DNA from: Orychophragmus violaceus
Taxonomy: Eukaryota > Streptophyta > Magnoliopsida > Brassicales > Brassicaceae
Direction: 5' to 3'
Assembly: GCA_030180135.1 (NCBI GenBank)
Contig: CM058232.1
Span: forward strand, 58,115,330 to 58,179,329
DNA: 64,000 bases
Within the stretch, counting starts at the first letter, position 1; each line of letters begins with the position of its first letter. The notes beneath the pieces are model-generated. The model made no database searches. It had not been told where the DNA came from and saw only the letters and a list, made by a program, of their open reading frames with translations. The position numbers and the translations under genes are program-made. Shown one piece after another: positions 56,854-64,000 of the stretch.

Positions 56854-57328
56854 CACGACCTTGGGACATTCTGAAGGCAATATAAAGCCTTTGATTCGTG
56901 CATAAAGGCATAACAAAGTAGCTGTTGGAGTTTAATGCCATTTGGGTCCAAAATAGGCAAGTCGGTCCATTTGATTCTCCAAGTGGTTGTGTGCATCCTG
57001 TATGGACTTAGGACGTCTTCTAGCTTCTTTGGTTTGTAGTCAATGTCTCCTGGTGGCCAAGTCTTGGTTTGAGAGGTGATAAACCAAGTGGTCTTCATAG
57101 TTTCCTTAAATGGCTCCCGATTGGCAATTTGAATAACTTGTGATCCAACATGAACCAGGGCTCTTCTGGCTTGACCATTGACTTCAAGAAAGGCTATTTG
57201 ATACAAGTCATTGATGCTGAGTTGGTTGGCATGAGTGGAATCTCCATGGCTGAGTGGTTGAGCTCCTGGTTGCTTATCTCCAATGGCATGGACCGGCTCG
57301 TTGAAGTCTCCTCTATGCATCTTGGTGC
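56854..57328 (-). repeat. GB 5' LTR, right portion
   Basis: This continues the GB LTR interrupted at 49585. Similarity to the left LTR ends at CTTGGT (about 57328), short of the expected LTR terminus. It contains the 162-codon minus frame homologous to the LTR part of 46381-47301. Confidence 0.75.
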
Positions 57329-57670
57329 TATGGCTGAACCGGTCTGTTTAGGTTGGGGCTGTTGATCCGCGACGGCCATATCGAACTATCATGACTTCTA
57401 CTGCCAGGCGGCTAAATTTCATGGTATTCAGCTCAAGACAGGCTGCGGATTGGCTTATCCGGTGCGTCTCAACCTCTCTCCTGGTCACGGGCCACCTGAG
57501 CCGCTACTTTGCAGCCCCTTCGACCTAGATTGACTTTGGCATGGCTTGCCTTATTTTTTCATTAATACCATGACCTAAAATCTCCTAATACCTGTATATA
57601 TTAGATGGACAAATAAACAATGACTAGCAAAATATAAATAACTTAAAGAAATATGTACAAGTGATAATCA
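57329..57670 (-). other. G2 3' untranslated region, GC-rich module
   Basis: This GC-rich noncoding stretch, with GATCCGCGACGG, GGCTGCGGATTGG and CGGGCCACCTGAGCCGC units, lies between the GB insertion and the paired hairpins. No coding frame is present. Confidence 0.55.
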
Positions 57671-57715
57671 TGAGAATTCCTCACAAGTGAGCTTTTTTAA
57701 GTCACTAAGCTTAAC
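57671..57715 (-). promoter_or_regulatory. Paired hairpins after the G2 coding region
   Basis: In element sense, GTTA/TGAC (57712-57715 with 57701-57704, one G-U pair) precedes AAGCTCACT and stem TGAG/CTCA (57680-57683 with 57671-57674). The arrangement matches G1 and G4, with different paired bases. Confidence 0.55.
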
Positions 57716-57726
57716 CACCTTTTCTT

Positions 57727-60133
57727 GTTAGTGATTGGGGATGGCTTGAACTCTTGATTATTGGTCAAGAATTTTGTGAGATGCTCTTGGATCTTGATTG
57801 GATCCGCTTGGAGCTCGAGAGTGAGTATGGCCCTAGTGATTGATAATGGTTTGGACATTCCTTTTCATTTCACCTTGTACTTAACGGTCCCATCCTTGAG
57901 TTTCAAGGGATTAAGGGTGGGAGTGTTTGGCGCGTGAGCGTGGGAAAAGGTTTTGGGTGCTTCTCCCTTCTTATTTTTGCTCATAGGACGAGCTCCTTTG
58001 GCTCCATCCACCTCCTCCAATTAAACACTTTCAAAGTTCTCACTAATCAGCTCTTGACTTGGATCTCCATGCATAACATCCCTCTTAGCCTTTTAAATCC
58101 TTGGAGAGCTCATTATGTCAAAATTCTCAGCCTTTGTCTCCTCAATGCTCAACTCTCCCAAATAGATGGATCCATAATACTTAAGGCTTCAAATTCTAGA
58201 AAAAGATCTTTCCTCCTCAAGATCAAATTCACTTGTGATTGTTCCACAACTATTGACGGAGTAAGGCTTCATAGGGAAGAAGACCATGCCATTTACCTTT
58301 GTGAGCACTACACTTTTGTTATTGAAATCTATTGTAGCTCTGGTATAATTGAGGAAGTCCGTTCCTAGGAGGAGATGAAGCTTCTTACCCTTCTTCATTT
58401 TCATGATAATGAAGTCCGTTGGTATGGCCCAACACCATTCATGACCGGATAGTCTTTGCGCTCTCCATGGGAGACTTTTGTTGAAGAATCTCCAAAGGTG
58501 AGAGTAGATGTATACCTCTATATAATCTTAATCCCCAAGTTCTACACCATCTCGGAAATGACACTCACATTAGAGATATTGTCTCATAAGCATCATCGAT
58601 CTTCAAATGTCCAAGGGAGAAAGATAAAGAGAACTTGCCAGGGGCTCCTAGCTTTGGAAGTGAATTTTGTGTACTGTTAACTGTGGAGAAATCCTTCTCA
58701 TGATAGTCCTCGATGATAGCTTCTTCATCCAACCTTTCACCTTTCTCCTTCTCAACTGAAGAAGCAGGAAGAAGGGCTGCGATCTCAGCTATATCTCTGT
58801 CATTCTCCACGTTGGAACGGATGGTGTTGCAATGGTTATTTGGTTGGAATCAGCCTTCCCTTGCGCTTCTCAAATTTTCCAACCGTAGAGCTTAAGGAAT
58901 CAATTTTAGAGGAGAGATTCTTGAAGTTGGAATCAACTTTGTTGTCTATGTCTAACATTTTCTTTCTAAAGTCCATAGCTCCATTAGCTTGTCCTTAGAT
59001 GATTTGCTGAAGTATGGTCTTAATATCGTAATCTTGAGCCAAGAAGGTGGAAGCTAGAGGTACATGATTGAAGGGAAGCTAAGGTTGGAAACCTCCTTGT
59101 TTGGCCTATAAGCATGGCCTTGTTGTGCATTGAATGGCATAAATCCTTGTTGAGGTTTATAACCTTAGTTCCTATAATTTTTGTTAAGCCTTGTTGGTAT
59201 TGGTCTTGATTCCCCAAGTAGTTTGCTTCCTCTTGAGTCATTTGATCCACTTCAACAACTTCTTGAAAGGTTTGAGTGGGTCCATTGTTTTCAATCAAGT
59301 AGATCTCTTTCTTCTCATTGGCTAGGAGTTCTTCCAACTTATCATTCAAAGCCTTGTTTTCCTTGCTAGAGGTTTCCTCAACAGCCTTTACGCCCCTTGG
59401 TACTCTATCATAATCTTCATTGTAGTTGCCATCACTCAATGCAAAATTCTCCACTAGCTTCATTACATCGCCTACATCCTTTCCTAGGAAGTTTCCATTG
59501 CTAGTTTTGTCTAAGAGCATCCTAATCTTGGGATATATACCACGGTACATAGTACTAAGGAGATAATTTCTTAGAAACCGTGTTGTTTTCATTGATTGGT
59601 GTAGCTCTTGAACCGTTCCCTTGCCTCAGAGAAGGTCTTGTTGTTGAGTTTAGCAAAAGATGTGATCTAATTCCTAAATCGGGCTGTCCTGAGCTAGATA
59701 AGAACTTGGATAAGAAGGCCTTCTTACAGTCATCCTAGGATGTGATTGATCCTTGTGGGAGTGTCTTCTCCCATAGGTGTTTCTTATCCCTGAGAGATAA
59801 GGGAAAGAGCCTTTGTTTGAATCTATCTTCACACTCCATTTATTGTTACAACCAAAATCCAATAAAATTAGTCCTTGTGGTCTAAGAAATCTTAAAAACA
59901 AGACCATTGAACCTATTTCCTTGAAACATTGAGATATTGCTTGCCTTGATCTCAATAAGGTTATTTCGAACCGGAAGAGGTAAGATACCTTGGTGGTTAT
60001 AGCAGGTGATTGGAGCATCATCCGCTCCAATCGGTCTACCTCTCATAGGTGGGTGTTTTTGGCGTGGAGGAGGAGTGTGATACCTCATCTCAGGATCGTC
60101 ATCGACGAGCAGTTTCAGAATCGGAGAAATCAC
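57727..60133 (-). pseudogene. G2 gag-protease-tail remnant
   Basis: The order of recognisable pieces in element sense is as follows. The Gag N-terminal part (RGRPIGADDAPI ... NISMFQGNRFNGL) ends near 59882. The Gag C-terminal part has YRGIYPKIRMLLDKTSNGNF and SDGNYNEDYDR (59020-59592, open). MTQEEANY marks where G1 has its stop. The protease start is LPKLGAPGKFSLSFSLGHLK (58565-58660), and the protease end LLLGTDFLN (about 58340-58370). A tail KYKVK-KGMSKPL follows near 57860-57900. Frameshifts and stops are frequent. As in G1, the protease is followed by the tail rather than reverse transcriptase. Confidence 0.75.
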
Positions 60134-60137
60134 CGGA

Positions 60138-61076
60138 AAAGGGCATTTTGGTAAGTTTAAGGAAAATGGGATTTAGAAAGCAACAGAGGCAAAATAATCT
60201 TTAATTAATTATTGAGGAATATTTACAAGACGGAAACGCAGAAGACGGATTTTAAAAGCTTTGATGGTTTATCGGGAAAGGAAACTTATAAACATAAAAG
60301 TTCTTGAGTAGCTCAATTTGGAGTTTTGGAAGCTACGGGAGGTCAAGAAGGATTACGAAAAATTCAAGAGAAATATTTTTTGGAGGTTTGGGAGTTAAAT
60401 GGTTTGGAAGATTTTTTAGCGGATTTTAGGAAGTATCAGGAACCGTGTCTCGGGATCGCCGCGACACGCGGCGATAAATGAGTGGCAGAAACAAACACTT
60501 TTAAGCTGCTTCGGAAGCTTCATTTCACCATGTGATGAAATGAATGGGGATTTGGTGTGTTGGCAAGAATGCATGGTCTTTCCCATGCAATGAGACACTT
60601 GCTTTGCATGCAAGACATTATTTTTGGCTATAAAAGGAGCTTGATCTTCACTTGCAACTCAAAACTCAAACCACAAACCTCTCCTCTCTCTCTCTCTCCC
60701 CAGTCACCGTCTCTCTTTCTCTCTTCCCCATTAACCACCCTGAAAATACCCTCCTAAATTATCCTAAACACTCCCTAAACACCATTAAACCACCTAAATT
60801 AAGCCATAAATACTCTGCATAAACCCTCGGCGAAGCTCCTCCAGATTGCTGGAATCTTGCCGGAGATTCACCAGAGATTTGCCGGACCGCCTTAAGCCTC
60901 TCCGTCCTTTTCGCAGGTCTCCTCCTTTATTCGCTGGAGTCCTTCAGATACTTTAATGGTAGAAAATAGTCGGAGTCAACGCGGTTAGACCGGTCAACGC
61001 TGTAGTCAACGCCTGCCGCCCTCAGTCAATGTTGGAGGTTAGTCGTCTTCTCATGTCAATGATCAGTCGTGGTCAA
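60138..61076 (+). repeat. Truncated LTR with TATA box, probably chromovirus
   Basis: This noncoding sequence contains TATAAAAGG at 60629-60637 followed by an AACTCAAACCACAAACC leader and CT-rich tract, as at plant LTR promoters. A hairpin-prone CGCCGCGACACGCGGCG stretch (60458-60474) lies upstream. Both ends are cut by neighbours (G2 on the left, the G4 LTR on the right), so the family is inferred from composition only. Confidence 0.45.
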
Positions 61077-62267
61077 TGATAGGCTCAAAGTTTATCCCTA
61101 TACTAAACTGCAAGTGAACAGCAATGTCAAAGTAGTATATAGGGTTATCGAATCCACAGGGACACTTGGTCTCAATAGATCATAACAGTAGAGACTAATA
61201 CTAGAAAGAAAGCAATATGATTGAATTGAAAGCGGTGCGAGAAAGTAAATCAGTAGCAGAGATTAACGGTTGTGGAAGCAAGTAATTAAAAGCGTCAAGC
61301 CTAGGGTATTCTCAGGAAATCAGACAAGCAGACAGTTCATTCAGCAAGGATCTAATTAAGCACAGTTCTAGAACTCAAAACACAGATGTAGAATTAACCA
61401 AATTCCTTTGCGATAATTCTCTAAGTCTCTAAGTGCAGCAAACCAAACTTTCGTTTGCGAGAACTAACAGATTAAACTAGCATTAATCCCAAGTTTGATA
61501 TGTTCACAATTATCCTAAACCAAACTTCCGTTTGCGCAAAGTTTAATTGCCCAATTTAATTAGTTCAGATTCCTAAACCCCACTTCCGTGACGTATTTAG
61601 CAACCTAAGATCTAGATTCTAATTGATCAGGTTAGAACTAGCTTTAAGCACAATTAAATTGAAGAACAGATATAGTTTGAATCCTTAACTGAATTTGAAC
61701 AAGTCTAGCAAGTCATGAAATCCTATGTGAGAAACCCTAAACCTAACTAGGAATCTACTCAGACATAGATAATGAAAACATAATCATAGAATGAATAAAT
61801 TGCATAAAAGAATAAGAGTAAAAGGCGTTCGAAATCTTCTCCAAATACAGATGAAGTAATAGGTTCAGATCAGCCCCAAAAGCTCTAAAAATCCTCTGCT
61901 CTTAATTATCAAAGCGTAGCCTAAACAATGGCTTAAAAACCCTTATATAATAGCTAAAACACGTTTTGGGCTTCTGTGTAAATATCTGGGCTTTTCTGCA
62001 AAATCAGCATTCTTCATTAAATCGGCGAGTCTGGCCCATTCGCATATGAAACGATCGATGCAGGTGTGCAACGATCGACGCAGTCTTCAAAACTGGACAG
62101 TGAACTCTGTCTCTCGGACCAAATCTCCAAAATACACTAAACAGCTCCAAAATCTCCACTTCTGCTCCAAATGTGTCTAGACCTGAAAACATACTAAAAA
62201 GAACACAAAAGACACTAAAAACACATCTATATCATGGCATAAAATGGGTAAAAACCATGATATATCA
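61077..62267 (-). repeat. G4 3' LTR
   Basis: This 1191-bp LTR starts (minus) TGATATATCATGG directly after a polypurine tract and ends GAGCCTATCA at 61077. It includes AACGATCGATGC and AACGATCGACGC (about 62050-62080), matching the core of the palindrome module in its own 3' untranslated region. Confidence 0.8.
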
Positions 62268-63180
62268 ACTCCCCCACACTTAGCTCTCGCTTGCCCTCAA
62301 GCAAGTAAAGAACTAAAGCATAAGAAAAGAAGTTTGAAAACACAGAAACTCATTTCGTCCTAGGAACTTTCACAATCACATTCACTTAGTAAGCCACTGA
62401 AAACTTTCCTGCAGAACTCAAGACCATAATATACTTCCCCCACACTTAGCAACTGTCCTAAGTAAACTCCACAATCACATTCAAGCATTCAAATTCTCCC
62501 TACTAACTTCTGCAAGTATTTAAGTGCGGTCTCACCTAAGGAGTATCGATCAAAGGGCACATGGATTCTTACCTTATCAGCTCTAGACCACCATACTATC
62601 TTTCTCTAGTTCCTTTCTTCTCTTTCCCTTCCTTAACAACTGATTTTTCCCCACTGGGTATCATTTTATTTTTTTTATCAGTGTTCTTCCCGTTTTGGGG
62701 TGTACTTTGGACACATTCCATGGATCACATGAGAGAAAATAGTGTTTGCTACCATTCCCATGACCACTTCGGAGTTACTAACTCATCCTCAGTTTATTAT
62801 CTTTTTTTTTTTATTTTATGGAAGGGGAGAAGGGAACCAAATAGGATAGGTTTACAGGCTGTGTCAGAACTAACAAGGGAATCCGACACAAAGTATACCA
62901 AGCCCTTAAGTGAGAAATCTAAGTCAGTATTAAGGTGAAGTAAGTAAAAGGATCCTCTGATACCTGAAGTGATGTGGGTGTTCTCAGTAGGTTGATCCGT
63001 GTCTGGGTTTTCTAACAGTCATAGAGGCTCTGCAAGTTTGTCCAATGGTCACTTAGTTCCTGTTCAAGCGAAATTTTCCTCGAAAAATCATAGTTTCATA
63101 CAAGTTTTGACTCAATAAAACAATTTTGAAAAACCAAAGACTGACTCATAAGAAAACAAAAGCGTGCGTCAGTAGCTTCC
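62268..63180 (-). other. G4 3' untranslated region with hairpin-associated PPT boxes
   Basis: The true PPT (62268-62281) is accompanied by stem GCTTG/CAAGC (62289-62293 with 62298-62302). A second box (62436-62447) is accompanied by stem ACTTAG/CTAAGT (62444-62449 with 62458-62463). The remainder is pyrimidine-rich and noncoding. The frame at 62561-62938 has no recognisable domain. Confidence 0.65.
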
Positions 63181-63214
63181 TCCCCCACACTTAAACTACA
63201 CTGTCCCCAGTGTA
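63181..63214 (-). promoter_or_regulatory. Internal PPT-like box with adjacent hairpin (G4)
   Basis: The box TCCCCCACACTT is followed by a perfect 7-bp stem TACACTG/CAGTGTA (63197-63203 with 63208-63214) and loop TCCC. It corresponds to G1 8510-8546. Confidence 0.6.
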
Positions 63215-63294
63215 ATCAAGGCATGAGCTTGGTGAGAATAATAATCAAATTGAAACAAACCGGAAAAAAATTGCAGGTTACTTACCTGTCGTCG

Positions 63295-63450
63295 CCCTGT
63301 GTCGATCGATGCCACAAGGGTGTCGATCGATGCAAGGCGAATATGCTCGCGGTTATGTAGATAACCGATGTCTAAACCGCAATCATTTTGGCTAACCGTG
63401 AATCGCAACTGCATCGACCGATGCACGATGTGTGTCGATCGATGCAATGC
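63295..63450. repeat. CATCGATCGATG-type module in the G4 3' untranslated region
   Basis: GTCGATCGATGC occurs at about 63301, 63319 and 63433 and GCATCGACCGATGC at about 63411, with TGCATTGCATCG-type extensions. This is the same core as in C1 and C2. Confidence 0.9.
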
Positions 63451-63546
63451 GATTTTTCCTGTATCTCTCGGCTCTGAACACACTTAAACAGAAAAATCAA
63501 AATAGCAAAACCAAAACGAAAAATGAAAACAAAATCGAACCTAACA

Positions 63547-63592
63547 GTGGGTTGCCTCCCACTCAGCGCTTGTTTTTAGTCATTAGCTTGAC
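63547..63592 (-). promoter_or_regulatory. Paired hairpins just after the G4 stop codon
   Basis: In element sense, GTCA/TGAC (63589-63592 with 63579-63582) comes first, then AAGCGCTGA and the stem GTGGG/CCCAC (63558-63562 with 63547-63551). The first hairpin begins 18 nt after the stop at 63611-63613. Confidence 0.65.
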
Positions 63593-63610
63593 TATTGGAA
63601 GAGATTTGAC

Positions 63611-64000
63611 TCAAGGCGGTTTCAACAGAGACTTTGAATGTCTCTGTGAGTATCTCTTCATCCAAGGAGGTGTATAGGCATTATGATCATGAGGCTTCCC
63701 AAGGAAAGAGAAATCAGAATCAGGGCGGGAGCGAAGCTTGGGCGGTCTACTGCGTTTTCCTGCATTCAAAACAATGTGATCAGAAGGTTTAAGCTTAGGT
63801 GATTTGTACCTTACCTTTGGTGCAGATCTGATGTCTGGAGCTTTCTGCTTATGAGCAGTTGCAGGTACTGAAGATGTTAGAGCAGGCTCAAGAGGAACTT
63901 CCATCTTCTTCTTTCCACTATCAGATACTGTAGTTCCACCAATCTGAACTTCTTCTTTCATATCACCTTCAGTGGAGATCATCTTCTTTGCATGAACTCG
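63611..64000 (-). CDS. G4 polyprotein C-terminus, partial
   Basis: The frame is open to the window edge and ends at 63611-63613. It is basic and proline/lysine-rich, with no membrane segment: it includes the segment PKVRYKSPKLKPSDHIVLNA and ends near TPPWMKRYSQRHSKSLLKPP. I do not recognise a domain. Its place directly before the paired hairpins is the same as that of the G1 tail end, so it is probably the end of the gag-protease-tail or gag-pol frame. Confidence 0.5.
   Translation of the reverse strand, partial: RVHAKKMISTEGDMKEEVQIGGTTVSDSGKKKMEVPLEPALTSSVPATAHKQKAPDIRSAPKVRYKSPKLKPSDHIVLNAGKRSRPPKLRSRPDSDFSFLGKPHDHNAYTPPWMKRYSQRHSKSLLKPP

Larger units (their letters stand above)
46045..57328 (-). 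mobile_element. Gypsy-type element GB, gag only, containing copia C2
   Basis: Direct repeats at 46045-46972 and at 49156-49585 plus 56854-57328 are its LTRs, the second one split by C2. The internal region (46973-49155) encodes a zinc-knuckle Gag remnant and no pol. The left LTR ends GTCA just before TACTCTCCCTCTTG, a polypurine tract on the minus strand. The right LTR lacks about the last 22 bp, so no target duplication can be confirmed. The primer site is not recognisable. Confidence 0.75.
43300..60137 (-). mobile_element. Athila-type element G2, split by nested insertions
   Basis: This minus-strand element of the same gag-protease-tail type as G1 comprises a 3' LTR portion (to 44270), a 3' untranslated region (44271-46044, continuing at 57329), paired hairpins (57671-57715) and decayed gag-protease (about 57727-60133). 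Element GB is inserted at 46045-57328. The left boundary is approximate and the 5' LTR is missing, because different LTR sequence starts at about 60138. No reverse transcriptase is seen. Confidence 0.7.
61077..64000 (-). mobile_element. Athila-type element G4, 3' part, runs off the window
   Basis: It has the 3' LTR, three PPT-like boxes (62268-62281, 62436-62447, 63181-63192), a palindrome module (63295-63450), paired hairpins (63547-63592) and the C-terminal end of a coding frame (63611-64000). The layout equals that of G1 and G2. Whether it encodes reverse transcriptase cannot be seen. Confidence 0.75.

Noticed and set aside
60138..61076. Host gene promoter at TATAAAAGG (60629)
   Set aside because: No coding frame with a recognisable product follows. 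The stretch is flanked by retroelements and looks like an LTR promoter and leader.

Overview
This window reads as plant repeat heterochromatin, with no host gene that I can call intact. The families point to a eudicot, most likely Brassicaceae: Athila-type Ty3/gypsy elements (gag, protease, ATHILA ORF1), Ty1/copia elements primed by initiator-Met tRNA, CACTA (En/Spm) transposons, a DUF1985-type transposon gene, and an XBAT31-like ankyrin gene copy that still has its introns. The species cannot be named from the sequence alone.

Layout. (1) 1-13547: a minus-strand, gag-protease-only Athila-type element (G1), split by a young copia element (C1, 655-8040, target duplication AGGGA). G1 itself interrupts a DUF1985 gene (13548-14018). 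(2) 13.5-23.4 kb: DNA-transposon territory. It holds the DUF1985 remnant, an AT-rich block with a dispersed AATCTGYAACA-like repeat, a CACTA element carrying XBAT31-like exons (17141-19644, duplication CTG), and a decayed CACTA transposase region ending at 23412. (3) 23413-33336: a plus-strand Athila element (G5) reduced to gag-protease, ATHILA ORF1 and its 3' LTR, interrupted by a chromovirus fragment with an LTR of about 3.3 kb (24384-27721). (4) 33.3-41.5 kb: gypsy and LINE debris holding a 5.27-kb CACTA element (34715-39987, duplication ACA) with RPA1-like and GRF-zinc-finger gene copies. (5) 41.5-60.1 kb: a three-level nest. Athila-type G2 contains gypsy element GB (46045-57328), which contains copia C2 (49586-56848, duplication AATTG). 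C2 has a nearly complete gag-pol broken by one nonsense codon. (6) 60.1-64 kb: a truncated LTR with a TATA box, then the 3' LTR and 3' part of another Athila-type element (G4), which runs off the window.

How the parts relate. G1 and G2 encode only gag, protease and a tail in place of reverse transcriptase and integrase, so they must have moved with enzymes supplied in trans. C1 also looks trans-mobilised: its pol is wrecked and its protease motif is changed, yet its two LTRs differ at one position that I can see. Read in their own sense, G1, G2 and G4 share one 3' architecture: stop codon, paired short hairpins with compensatory changes, a GC-rich inverted-repeat module whose core is specific to the element and recurs in its LTR, then repeated PPT-like G-boxes, several with hairpins, before the LTR. 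This modular 3' region, together with the palindromic core GCATCGATCGATGC shared by two copia elements and one gypsy element, is the most interesting unexplained structure in the window.

All comparisons were made by eye; no alignment, folding or database search was run.
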